Assembly (NCBI GenBank): GCA_022651385.1
Contig: JALCQR010000007.1
Span: forward strand, 62,001 to 126,000
DNA from: Clostridia bacterium
GTDB lineage: Bacteria; Bacillota; Clostridia; Lachnospirales; Anaerotignaceae
Direction of reading: 5' to 3'
Length of the DNA: 64,000 nucleotides
Made by a program: the position numbers and the translations under genes. This document shows positions 28,270 through 36,565 of the stretch, piece after piece. The first letter of the stretch is position 1. Every line of letters begins with the position of its first letter. The notes under the pieces are model-generated. The model was not told where the DNA came from. It saw nothing but the letters and a program-made list of their open reading frames with translations, and did not search any database.

Positions 28270-28671
28270 TTATATATTTTTATTTATAATTTTATCTTTA
28301 AGAGCCAAAATTTTAATCCGAATTTCTTCAATAGTTTCTATAAATTCATCATCTGTTTTCCCGGTTGGGTCATCAAGGTTCCAATCTTCTCTATGTTTGC
28401 ATGGAAGGAACGGACACTCAACATTGCAGCCCATTGTAATTACAACATCTACCGGCGGTATATCACACAGCAATTTTGAATACTGCGACTGCATATTTAT
28501 ATCATAAAGCTGCTTTATTATTCGCACAGCATCTTGATTTATTTTGGGTTTGATTTTAGTTCCGGCAGAGTAACACTCAAACACATCAGCGGCAAAATGT
28601 TTTCCAAGCGCTTCTGCAATCTGGCTGCGGCAGGAATTATGAACACATATAAATGCAACTTTTGGCTTCAT
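28270..28671 (-). CDS. arsC: thioredoxin-coupled arsenate reductase
   Basis: This 133-residue protein is of the low-molecular-weight phosphatase-type ArsC family. It has the P-loop CVHNSCR (Cys9 to Arg15), followed by SQIAEALGKHF. Redox Cys candidates lie at about 80-90 (MGCNVECPFLPCKHREDW). It reduces arsenate to arsenite. It closes the minus-strand arsenic cluster (arsR, permease, thioredoxin, arsC), and the thioredoxin gene 66 bases upstream could supply electrons. Confidence 0.9.
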   Translation of the reverse strand: MKPKVAFICVHNSCRSQIAEALGKHFAADVFECYSAGTKIKPKINQDAVRIIKQLYDINMQSQYSKLLCDIPPVDVVITMGCNVECPFLPCKHREDWNLDDPTGKTDDEFIETIEEIRIKILALKDKIINKNI

Positions 28672-28737
28672 AAACGGAACATCCCTTTCTCTCAGATTAG
28701 CCTGTGTTACTCAGTCAAAACGTAAATGTTTAGTATT

Positions 28738-29073
28738 TTATCCCCTGATTTTGTGAAGAATCTGAATTACATCATCCTTTTTAAGAACTTTGCCGTATGA
28801 AACGACTTTATTATCAATTACAAGGGCAGGCGTGCTCATTACGCCGTATGCTGAAATTTTTGCAAAATCTGTTACATGGTCAATTTTGGTATCCATTCCA
28901 AGCTCGGCAAGAGCCTCTTTTGTTGCAGCTTCCAGCTGATTGCATTTTGCACACCCTGAGCCGAGCACTTTTACTGACGGGCCATCTGTTTTAGTTTCTG
29001 CCTGTTGTGGCGCTTTTGAATCACAGTTGCCACCGCAGCAGCATGTGTTCTTTTTCTTTCCAAATAAACTCAT
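28738..29073 (-). CDS. thioredoxin_3 family redox protein with Cys-rich N-terminus
   Basis: This 111-residue protein has an unusual metal-binding-like N-terminus (CCCGGNC, residues 11-17), a short linker and a thioredoxin-like domain of the TM0996/MTH895 type. The active site is GSGCAKC (Cys41, Cys44). The conserved cis-Pro segment is MSTPALVIDN. Such proteins are typically encoded beside permeases of the UPF0718 group, exactly as here (12-base gap). It probably works with the permease or ArsC in thiol chemistry of arsenicals, by genomic context. Confidence 0.9.
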   Translation of the reverse strand: MSLFGKKKNTCCCGGNCDSKAPQQAETKTDGPSVKVLGSGCAKCNQLEAATKEALAELGMDTKIDHVTDFAKISAYGVMSTPALVIDNKVVSYGKVLKKDDVIQILHKIRG

Positions 29074-29085
29074 AATAAATACCTC

Positions 29086-30096
29086 CTATAATGAAATAAA
29101 TATAAATTGAAATATGTTAAACAGGTATCCTACAAGTATGATACCTATAGTGCAGATTGCAATAAACAGTCCCAAAAGTTTTGGTTTTACAGCTTTGCGA
29201 AGCATAATTAAAGAAGGCAGGCTCAGCGTTGTTACAGCCATCATAAACGACAGTATGGTGCCAAGCTGTGCGCCTTTATAAAGCAGTGCTTCGGCAATTG
29301 GGATAGTGCCGAATATATCCGCATACATAGGCACGCCTACCAAAGTTGCAAGTATTACACCAAACGGATTGCCGCTTCCCAAAACTGATTCAATTACGTT
29401 TTGAGGAATCCAGTTGTGAATAATTGCACCTATGCCAACGCCAATCAAGATATACGGAAATACCTTTTTAAATGTTGAAGCCATTTGCTCCTTTGCATAA
29501 ATAACACGGTCCTTTTTTGTTAGAGTAGGTGATTCAATATCAACACTGCTCGCGTTTAATATAAATTCCTCAACATATCTTTCCATTTTAAGTTTTTCAA
29601 TTATTGTGCCGCCTATTACAGCAATAATTAACCCAACTACCACATAAGTTATTGCAACTTTAGCGCCAAAAATACTCATAAGAAGTATTAAGCTTCCAAG
29701 GTCAACCATTGGCGATGAAATCAAAAACGAAAACGTAACTCCAATTGGAAGACCGGCGCTTGTAAAGCCGATAAATAGCGGGATTGACGAACATGAACAA
29801 AACGGCGTTACAGTACCCAAAAGTGCACCTATTATATTTGCCCAAATTCCATCAAACCTTCCCAATATTTTTTTGCTTCTCTCCGGCGGAAAAAAGCTTT
29901 GAATATATGATATGAAAAAAATTAAAAAACATAGCAAAATTGTAATTTTTATAACATCATAAGCAAAAAACTGTACACTGCCTCCAAAACGACTGCTGGT
30001 GTCCATACCTACAGCAGACAGACCTATGCCAATTATATTGTTGAGCCATTTCATGCCAAGAACTTGATTTTGAAAAAAGAGCCATACTGTTTTCAT
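29086..30096 (-). CDS. UPF0718/ArsP-like permease
   Basis: This membrane protein of about 336 residues is of the UPF0718 (DUF318) permease family, which includes ArsP organoarsenical exporters. About eight hydrophobic helices are visible. The conserved TPFCSCSSIPLFIGFTSAGLP, with paired Cys (about 104-125), and SSPMVDLGSL lie in the first half. GVPMYADIFGTIPIAEALL lies in the second. I place the start at the ATG at 30096 because GGAGG upstream fits; an in-frame TTG at 30111 would overlap that site. It has its own ArsR-type operator. Confidence 0.88.
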   Translation of the reverse strand: MKTVWLFFQNQVLGMKWLNNIIGIGLSAVGMDTSSRFGGSVQFFAYDVIKITILLCFLIFFISYIQSFFPPERSKKILGRFDGIWANIIGALLGTVTPFCSCSSIPLFIGFTSAGLPIGVTFSFLISSPMVDLGSLILLMSIFGAKVAITYVVVGLIIAVIGGTIIEKLKMERYVEEFILNASSVDIESPTLTKKDRVIYAKEQMASTFKKVFPYILIGVGIGAIIHNWIPQNVIESVLGSGNPFGVILATLVGVPMYADIFGTIPIAEALLYKGAQLGTILSFMMAVTTLSLPSLIMLRKAVKPKLLGLFIAICTIGIILVGYLFNIFQFIFISL

Positions 30097-30120
30097 ATAT
30101 GTTCCCTCCAAATTATATTT

Positions 30121-30142
30121 TCATATCAAAAAAAATTGATGT
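30121..30142 (-). promoter_or_regulatory. ArsR-type operator upstream of the permease
   Basis: The inverted repeat ATCAAAAAAAATTGAT (30125-30140) sits in a 22-base block that is an exact inverted copy of the one at 30505-30526 near arsR. It overlaps the spacer of a candidate promoter whose -10 TATAAT is at 30112-30117 on the minus strand. Confidence 0.75.
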
Positions 30143-30153
30143 ATTGTCCTAAT

Positions 30154-30178
30154 TAAAAGCCATCTTATTGATGGCTTA
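30154..30178 (-). terminator. terminator between arsR and the permease
   Basis: AAGCCATC (30157-30164) pairs with GATGGCTT (30170-30177). On the minus strand a short T-rich tail follows. It means arsR can be made separately from the permease operon. Confidence 0.65.
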
Positions 30179-30499
30179 ATTAATTAAGCATTGATTTGGC
30201 TGCTGCACAGCGTAGGGAGTAGTAATTCTTTTCAAAAGCTCAATTGCATACTTACTTCCTGATTCACTTATGTGGTAATGAGTCCATTTGCCTTCCTGCC
30301 TGCTTTCAACAATTCCGGATTCACATAAAATTTTCATGTGGTAGGACAGGGAAGACTGCCCTATATTTAACTTGTCAATTAACACACACGCACATTTTTC
30401 GCCGCTGCGCAAAAGTTCCAAAATTGCAAGACGTTTTTCGTCGCAAAATGCTTTAAACACTTTAGCGTTTTTTTGGTATTCTGTTTCCAAGTCCTTCAC
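30176..30499 (-). CDS. arsR: ArsR family metalloregulator
   Basis: This 107-residue winged-helix repressor of the ArsR/SmtB family opens with CDEKRLAILELL and has the recognition helix IGQSSLSYHMKILCESGIV. The Cys pair C36xC38 (GEKCACVL) is the common arsenite-sensing motif. It should bind the operator copies at 30505-30526 and around 30537-30561 (own promoter) and at 30121-30142 (permease). Arsenite release would induce the cluster. This is family knowledge applied to visible sites. Confidence 0.93.
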   Translation of the reverse strand: MKDLETEYQKNAKVFKAFCDEKRLAILELLRSGEKCACVLIDKLNIGQSSLSYHMKILCESGIVESRQEGKWTHYHISESGSKYAIELLKRITTPYAVQQPNQCLIN

Positions 30500-30504
30500 C
30501 TCAC

Positions 30505-30561
30505 ATCAATTTTTTTTGATATGACTATTATATGCCTCACATCAAATTTTGTCAATATGAA
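30505..30561 (-). promoter_or_regulatory. arsR promoter with tandem operators
   Basis: A textbook promoter lies on the minus strand: -35 TTGACA (30552-30557), 17-base spacer, -10 TATAAT (30529-30534). One operator, ATCAATTTTTTTTGAT, lies just downstream of the -10. A degenerate second copy, beginning with the same CCTCACATCAA (30501-30511 and 30537-30547), overlaps the -35. Occupancy would block polymerase. Confidence 0.85.
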
Positions 30562-30865
30562 AATCTTTTAAATTAAACTATCCATTTTTTATTATGCTGT
30601 GAAGGCAAAGCGAAAACAAAGCAGCAAAAATATGCTTTTCTCCAACTAATAAGCCGATTTCCTATATAAAAATTGCTTTTATACAAGTATTTTATCCATA
30701 TGCACACTTCTTATGTATTTTAAATTTAGTCAACGCTTAATCAAATCAATATTTGATAGTGCTTTTTTTGTATTTTTATGGTATTGTCTTAATAGTGTAT
30801 TTTAATTTATTCTATTGAAATAAGCGAAATTAAAAATAAACTTTATAAAACCGGGGGAAATTAAG

Positions 30866-32506
30866 ATGAAATTAAAAAAAATATTTATTGTTTTAATCAT
30901 AGCAATATCTATGTGTTCAGATGCATTTGCGGCACAGTTTAGCGATGTGTCTGAAAATCATTGGGCATATGGTGAAATAAACAAAGCATCTGAATATGGT
31001 TTTATTACCGGAATGGGTGACGGAACTTTTGGACTTGGAAAAAATGTTACACGTGCGCAGTTTGCGTCTATGGTTGTAAGAATGTTTGGTTTTAAAGAAA
31101 ATATACCTGATTTAAAATACAGTGATGTTGGCTCAAAAAAATGGTACTACAGTGACGTTGAAACTGCTCTTGCAAACAGAGTGTCTCAGTATGGTGACGG
31201 CTGTTTCAGGCCTGATGACAATATAACACGTGAGGAAATGGCTGTTATGCTTATAAGAGCCCTCGGATATGATTCTTTGGCACTGCAGGAAAACAGTACA
31301 CCTACACCTTTTGCTGATGTTTCAGAAAACATGGGTTATATTAATTTAGCATATAATTTCGGGATAATAAGCGGAAAATCAAGTACCGAATTTAATCCAA
31401 AAGGCACCGCAACGAGAGAAGAAGCTGCCGCAATGATGGTGCGTTGTTATGAAAAGTATACGTCAAAAATTAAGTTTCTGCATGGATTCTACGCTTTCTC
31501 GTCATATAGCCAAAAAGATATGGCGGCAGATATGAACGCTGTATCATTTGGCTGGAGCAGGCTTGAAGAAGATAACGGCGCGGTAGTTTTGAACACTTTA
31601 TATGCAAACGGAAACGAGTGGGCCGTTCCTGACGGATATGAGGATATAGTCAAATATCTTAAAGAAAAAAATATTAAAACAAACTTAAACGTGTATATGT
31701 CAGCCGGTGAAGGAGATACAGCTGCTGATATTTTAAGTGATTCTCAAAAAAGGAGCGCTGCCGTAGATGCAATAATGGACGAGCTTACAGTGTCATACAA
31801 AAATCTCGGATACAATCCTTACAGCGGAGTGACAATTGATTTTGAAAACCTTAGAAGCTCACAAAAATCAGATTTTGTGTCATTTTTAAAGGAACTTAAA
31901 GAAAAACTGAATTCAGATAAAACACTTTATGTGGCCGTTCAGCCACCAATGAAAAACGGCTCATATTTTGACGGTTATGATTTTAAGGAAATAGGAAACA
32001 TTGCGGATAAAGTAATTTTAATGGCCTATGACTATAACCCAAAAAGCATTTCACAGGATGTAATGGAAAGTGGATTTACAACTACGCCTGTCTCGCCGTT
32101 TGATGAAGTATATTTTGGACTTAAAGCAGTTACTGACAGCAAAACAGGAGTACAGGATAAAAGTAAAATAGTACTCGGTATGAGTTTTAATAATGTTGGT
32201 TGGACTGTAGATAACGGAAAAATTACAAACTCCAAAGGCATTACATATACTTATGCAGATATTGAAAAAATGATTCAAAACGGAGCCAATGTCAAATATT
32301 CCGACAAATACAGAAATCCTTATCTTGTATACAGTGAAAACGGACAAAATACAACAGTTTGGTTTGAAAACGCCGAAAGCATAAAAGATAAATGTGAGCT
32401 TGCAAAAATGTTTGGCATAAACGGTATTTCTTTTTGGAGGCTTGGAATGATACCAAACGGCAGCGGGAACTTTGATGTTTGGAATACCATAAATAATTTA
32501 AGATAG
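30866..32506 (+). CDS. SLH-domain glycoside hydrolase family 18-like protein
   Basis: This 546-residue secreted protein has a signal peptide (1-22, ending AFA). Three SLH domains (about 23-72, 80-135, 148-195) anchor it to secondary cell-wall polymer. A GH18-like catalytic domain follows (about 205-546). The catalytic strand reads GVTIDFENL near residue 325, a shortened form of DGxxxDxE with Asp and Glu present. KVILMAYDYN and the final GISFWRLG match YaaH/spore-hydrolase-type GH18. It likely cleaves cell-wall glycan at the surface. GGGGGAAATTAAG precedes the ATG. Confidence 0.9.
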   Translation: MKLKKIFIVLIIAISMCSDAFAAQFSDVSENHWAYGEINKASEYGFITGMGDGTFGLGKNVTRAQFASMVVRMFGFKENIPDLKYSDVGSKKWYYSDVETALANRVSQYGDGCFRPDDNITREEMAVMLIRALGYDSLALQENSTPTPFADVSENMGYINLAYNFGIISGKSSTEFNPKGTATREEAAAMMVRCYEKYTSKIKFLHGFYAFSSYSQKDMAADMNAVSFGWSRLEEDNGAVVLNTLYANGNEWAVPDGYEDIVKYLKEKNIKTNLNVYMSAGEGDTAADILSDSQKRSAAVDAIMDELTVSYKNLGYNPYSGVTIDFENLRSSQKSDFVSFLKELKEKLNSDKTLYVAVQPPMKNGSYFDGYDFKEIGNIADKVILMAYDYNPKSISQDVMESGFTTTPVSPFDEVYFGLKAVTDSKTGVQDKSKIVLGMSFNNVGWTVDNGKITNSKGITYTYADIEKMIQNGANVKYSDKYRNPYLVYSENGQNTTVWFENAESIKDKCELAKMFGINGISFWRLGMIPNGSGNFDVWNTINNLR

Positions 32507-32508
32507 AA

Positions 32509-32550
32509 AAAAAACGGCTTTCTGTTTTTAGAGGCCGTTTTTTCGTTTTT
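32509..32550 (+). terminator. terminator after the SLH-GH18 gene
   Basis: AAAACGGC (32511-32518) pairs with GCCGTTTT (32534-32541) and is followed by a T-rich run. The remainder to 32768 is AT-rich with no gene. Confidence 0.85.
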
Positions 32551-32768
32551 ATAAAATTTGTAAATAAAATTACTATTAATTTCAATGTCATCAAAAATTT
32601 TCTACATTATATATATCGAAATTTTTACATAAAAATTAAATTTATTACCATTATTTACCTGTTGATTTAACTACTTTTGGATGCTAATATAAATTCGTAA
32701 TAAATATGAAACATTTTTGTAACAATTTGTTTAGTTTTATTTAATCTATTTTAAAAGGAGGAAAATAC

Positions 32769-33671
32769 ATGAAAAAAACAGTTTTATCAGCAGTATTTGT
32801 AATTTCTTCGATGATTTTATCATCGTCCGCATACGCAGCTTGCCCAAATGCGTCAGCCAACACTTGTTCAAACAATTCTTTTATAAAGAATATATGCGTA
32901 CACGCAGTTAACAGTTCTACATGTAATTTACCTGAGAATATTAAAAGTTGTTTATCCGGAAACTGTACTACATTTTCATCAGGCAATTGTATTTATGAAA
33001 TATTGTCTGGAAGCGGCAACGAGAATATAACATCTTTGTTTAACAAATACATAAACAATACAGAAAACAACACAGAAAATGAATCAAATGACAATGAATG
33101 TACTGACTGTGACGATAATTCCGAAAACACCGCAACAGACAACGCAAAAAATAATAATGATGCTGCTTCAAACGACTCAAAAGACAGTACAGTCACAAAT
33201 GATAATAACACAGATACCAATTCAGACAGCAATTCAAATTCTAATACCGAAACTACTACACCGGCAGATAATACAAATGACAGTGCTACAGAAAGCTTAA
33301 GCGATTACGAAAGCGAAGTTTTGAGTCTTATAAATTCCGAAAGAGCAAAAAATGGCCTTTCTGCACTTTCAATAGATTCAAACGTACAAAAAGCAGCAGA
33401 AGTAAGAGCAAATGAAATAACAGAAAGTTTTTCACACACACGTCCAAACGGAACAACTTGTTTTACAGCTCTTGCTGAAAACGGAGCAACATATACAAAA
33501 GCCGCAGAAAATATTGCTTACGGCCAAAGATCAGCTCAGGAAGTTGTAAATGCTTGGATGAATTCCGAAGGACACAGAAAAAACATACTTACTCCTGATT
33601 TCACAAAGACCGGTATTGGCTGTGTTTCTGTAAACGGTACACTTTATTGGACACAATTTTTTACAAAATAA
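32769..33671 (+). CDS. secreted CAP-domain protein with Cys-rich head and low-complexity linker
   Basis: This 300-residue protein has a signal peptide (1-23, SSSAYA). A Cys-rich N-terminal module follows (24-85, nine Cys including CPNASANTC and CNLPENIKSCLSGNC). An Asn/Asp/Ser/Thr-rich linker spans about 95-175, and a C-terminal CAP/SCP domain about 180-300 (INSERAKNGL, AAEVRANEI, FSHTRPNG, AENIAYG, WMNSEGHRKNIL). The CAP domain resembles YkwD. Bacterial CAP proteins are secreted and their activity is unclear. AAAAGGAGGAAAATAC is a strong ribosome site. The head module is unfamiliar. Confidence 0.88.
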   Translation: MKKTVLSAVFVISSMILSSSAYAACPNASANTCSNNSFIKNICVHAVNSSTCNLPENIKSCLSGNCTTFSSGNCIYEILSGSGNENITSLFNKYINNTENNTENESNDNECTDCDDNSENTATDNAKNNNDAASNDSKDSTVTNDNNTDTNSDSNSNSNTETTTPADNTNDSATESLSDYESEVLSLINSERAKNGLSALSIDSNVQKAAEVRANEITESFSHTRPNGTTCFTALAENGATYTKAAENIAYGQRSAQEVVNAWMNSEGHRKNILTPDFTKTGIGCVSVNGTLYWTQFFTK

Positions 33672-33682
33672 ACAAATTTTAG

Positions 33683-33711
33683 TTGAGTCTTAAACTTCTT
33701 TGTATTATAAT
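33683..33711 (+). promoter_or_regulatory. sigma-A promoter of the mscS gene
   Basis: -35 TTGAGT (33683-33688), 17-base spacer, -10 TATAAT (33706-33711), 30 bases upstream of the ATG, with CAGGGAGGAAAATAC between. Confidence 0.7.
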
Positions 33712-33740
33712 ATATCATTATAATTCAGGGAGGAAAATAC

Positions 33741-34541
33741 ATGACAGATATATTATCAAAACACATAGGAAACTTTACTCTCGGCAATGTGTTTTCAGCT
33801 GCTATTTCACTTGTAATATGTTTGATTGCGGTAAAAGTTATAATGATAATAGTAAACAGGGCTGTGAATAAGCTTCCAATTGAAAAAACACTCCACAAAT
33901 TTACTGTTTCTGTAGTAAAAGCTATTCTTTACTTTATATCATTTCTTATTGTTGCAGAAAGTTTAGGCATTGACGTTACATCATTAATTGCAGTATTTTC
34001 TTTAGCAGGTTTGGCTGTTTCACTTTCTGTTCAAAACTCACTGTCAAATCTTGCAAGCGGTATAATGATGCTTATAACAAAACCATTTTCTGTAGGCGAT
34101 TATATAGAAGCCGGCGGTATAAGCGGAACGGTAAGCGAGATAAATTTTATATATACAAAAATGCTTACTCCCGACAACAAAATAATTTTTGTTCCGAATA
34201 GTGACGTTGCTTCTTCAAAAATAACTAATTATTCTGCTGAGCCTTTAAGAAGAGTAGACATAAATATTACTGCATCATATGACGCTCCAATAGAAAAAGT
34301 TAAAGCCGCCTTGCTTAGTGCTGTTAAAGACTGTTATGTTTTTTGCGAAGATCCTGCACCATTTATAAATGTAATGAGCTATCAGTCAAGCAGCATTGAA
34401 TATGTGATAAGAGCATGGTGCAGAAATGCTGATTACTGGACGGGCTATTTCAGGCTTCTTGAAAACGTAAAGAAAGAATTTGACTTAAACGGTATTGAAA
34501 TGACATATGATCATCTTAATGTTCATATGATTAAAGATTGA
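33741..34541 (+). CDS. small-conductance mechanosensitive channel (MscS family)
   Basis: This 266-residue channel protein relieves hypo-osmotic pressure. Three membrane helices are present (about 15-40, 55-78, 85-112). The pore helix TM3 carries the Gly/Ala pattern FSLAGLAVSLSVQNSLSNLASGIMMLITKPF. The beta domain follows (GDYIEAGGISGTVSEINFIYTKMLTPDNKIIFVPNS), then the C-terminal alpha/beta domain. This is the compact MscS form. It has its own promoter and terminator. Confidence 0.95.
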   Translation: MTDILSKHIGNFTLGNVFSAAISLVICLIAVKVIMIIVNRAVNKLPIEKTLHKFTVSVVKAILYFISFLIVAESLGIDVTSLIAVFSLAGLAVSLSVQNSLSNLASGIMMLITKPFSVGDYIEAGGISGTVSEINFIYTKMLTPDNKIIFVPNSDVASSKITNYSAEPLRRVDINITASYDAPIEKVKAALLSAVKDCYVFCEDPAPFINVMSYQSSSIEYVIRAWCRNADYWTGYFRLLENVKKEFDLNGIEMTYDHLNVHMIKD

Positions 34542-34549
34542 TTGTTTTT

Positions 34550-34584
34550 ATCGGTATATTCTAAAGAGATATGCCGATTTTTTA
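34550..34584 (+). terminator. mscS terminator
   Basis: ATCGGTATAT (34550-34559) pairs with ATATGCCGAT (34569-34578) and is followed by TTTTT. Confidence 0.85.
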
Positions 34585-34651
34585 ATGTTTGTTTTAATTT
34601 TATTTTTGCTTTTATTTAGACTTGTTTCATTATAATATGATTAAAAACTGT

Positions 34652-34680
34652 TTGTTTTTATCAAATTAATATGGTATAAT
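34652..34680 (+). promoter_or_regulatory. promoter of the miaB-mutSL-miaA operon
   Basis: -35 TTGTTT (34652-34657), 17-base spacer, perfect -10 TATAAT (34675-34680), about 45 bases upstream of miaB. Confidence 0.7.
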
Positions 34681-34728
34681 TTAAAAGTATGTATTTTACA
34701 AACATTTTGAAATAGGAGATTTTTAATA

Positions 34729-36144
34729 ATGTTGGAAAACGTTAAGATGACTGTTTCTGATAAGGAACAGGAAATACAGAAGCAGTATGCAGATAAAGTA
34801 AGGGAATATGTAACAAATTCCGGATGCGAAAAAACATTCTATTCTCTTGCTATGGGCTGCCAGATGAACGCACATGATTCTGAAAAAATAACAGGCATGA
34901 TGCTCCGTATGGGATACAAAGAAACAAATGATGAAACAAAAGCGGACTTCATAATATATAACACTTGTTGTGTGCGTGAGAATGCTGAAGAAAAAGTATT
35001 CGGTAAAATTGGTACACTTAAACACATTAAAAAAACAAAGCCGGATACCATAATTGCCCTATGCGGATGTATGATGCAGGAAGACACAGTTATACAAAAA
35101 TTAAAGCAGTCATACAGACATGTAGACATTATTTTCGGTACATTTAATCTCCATAAACTTCCGCAGCTTCTTTATACACGTATAAAAACAGGTAAACCTG
35201 TAATAGATATTTGGGATAAACATGGCCCTATAGTTGAGGATACCAGTTACAAAAGAGAATTTAAGTATAAAGCATCTGTAAACGTAATGTATGGGTGTAA
35301 TAATTTCTGCACATACTGCATAGTACCATACGTTAGAGGCAGAGAAAGAAGCCGCGAAAAAGAAGACATACTTAACGAGATAAGAATGCTTGCCAATGAC
35401 GGCGTAAAGGAAATCACACTCCTCGGCCAAAATGTGAATTCATATGGCAAAACACTTGAAACACCCGTTACATTTGCTGAGCTTTTAAGAGAAGTTGACA
35501 AAATTGACGGCATTGAAAGAATCAGGTTTATGACATCACATCCAAAGGATCTTTCGGATGACCTTATATATGCCATGCGAGACTGTAAAAAGGTATGCAA
35601 TTACTTGCACCTTCCTTTTCAAAGCGGCAGCAACAGGATACTTGAAAAAATGAACCGCAGATACACAAAGGAAAAATATCTCTCGCTTATTTACAAAATT
35701 AAAAAAGAAATACCGGATATAATGATAAGTACAGACATAATTGTCGGGTTTCCTCAGGAAACGGAAGAAGATTTTTTAGATACACTTGATGTTGTTAAAA
35801 AAGTAGGATTTTCCACAGCGTTTACGTTCATTTATTCAAAAAGAACAGGAACGCCTGCGGCCGTTATGGACGGCCAGATAGATGAAGCCACAGCTCACGA
35901 ACGTTTTAACAGGCTTCTTGAAGTTCTGAATAAAACTATTGAAAAAGTACATGAAGCGCAAGTTGGCAAAACACTTGACGTGCTTGTGGAAAAGGTAAGC
36001 CGTCAGGGCGAGGGAATCGTTACAGGCAGAAGCACAGACAATACACTTGTTCATTTTAAGGGAAATGCCGAGCTCATAGGACAGACGGTTCCGGTAAAGA
36101 TAACCGAAAATAAAGTATTTTATTTATTAGGAGAAAGGATTTGA
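34729..36144 (+). CDS. miaB: tRNA-2-methylthio-N6-dimethylallyladenosine synthase
   Basis: This radical-SAM methylthiotransferase acts on i6A37 of tRNAs. The 471-residue protein has the MTTase N-terminal domain with cluster-binding Cys in MGCQMN, NTCCVRE and LCGCMMQ. The radical SAM domain follows with CNNFCTYC (about 189-196), and a C-terminal TRAM domain spans about 405-470. AATAGGAG precedes the ATG. It heads a collinear operon that also contains miaA, the enzyme that makes its substrate. Confidence 0.96.
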   Translation: MLENVKMTVSDKEQEIQKQYADKVREYVTNSGCEKTFYSLAMGCQMNAHDSEKITGMMLRMGYKETNDETKADFIIYNTCCVRENAEEKVFGKIGTLKHIKKTKPDTIIALCGCMMQEDTVIQKLKQSYRHVDIIFGTFNLHKLPQLLYTRIKTGKPVIDIWDKHGPIVEDTSYKREFKYKASVNVMYGCNNFCTYCIVPYVRGRERSREKEDILNEIRMLANDGVKEITLLGQNVNSYGKTLETPVTFAELLREVDKIDGIERIRFMTSHPKDLSDDLIYAMRDCKKVCNYLHLPFQSGSNRILEKMNRRYTKEKYLSLIYKIKKEIPDIMISTDIIVGFPQETEEDFLDTLDVVKKVGFSTAFTFIYSKRTGTPAAVMDGQIDEATAHERFNRLLEVLNKTIEKVHEAQVGKTLDVLVEKVSRQGEGIVTGRSTDNTLVHFKGNAELIGQTVPVKITENKVFYLLGERI

Positions 36145-36148
36145 AAAA

Positions 36149-36541
36149 ATGAGTATTTATGATCAGGCAAGAGCTTTAGGAAAAGAAATGCTGGAATGTG
36201 AACAGGCTAAAAAACTCTATGCGGCAAGAGAGGCATTTGACGCAAGCAAGGAAGCTCAGAAATTAGTTGAAGATTATACTCTTCTCAAACAAAAATGGAC
36301 TCAGGTAATGAATGATAAAGACAGCGATAAAATACAGCTTACAGATATGAGCAAAGAAATTTCAGAAATGGAAAAGAAAATTAAAGAGCATCCTGTTACA
36401 AGCGAACTTATGAAATGTGAAACTGAGTATGGCGCTTTTGTAAACTCAATTTTCAATCTTATAACAGTTACTATTCAGGGACAGGAAGCAAATACAGATT
36501 CATGCGAAGGCTGCTGCTCAAGCTGCGCCGGATGCCACTAA
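36149..36541 (+). CDS. YlbF/YmcA (Ric) family protein with Cys-rich tail
   Basis: This 130-residue helical protein is of the YlbF/YmcA family. In Bacillus, RicA, RicF and RicT form a complex that promotes RNase Y mRNA processing and carries iron-sulfur clusters. Here the helical core (residues 5-110) is followed by a Cys-dense tail, CEGCCSSCAGCH, which would suit cluster binding. Bacillus ymcA also lies just downstream of the miaB homologue, supporting RicA identity. The gap to miaB is only four bases. Confidence 0.82.
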   Translation: MSIYDQARALGKEMLECEQAKKLYAAREAFDASKEAQKLVEDYTLLKQKWTQVMNDKDSDKIQLTDMSKEISEMEKKIKEHPVTSELMKCETEYGAFVNSIFNLITVTIQGQEANTDSCEGCCSSCAGCH

Positions 36542-36565
36542 TACGCGCTTAAACGGAGGTCAAAC

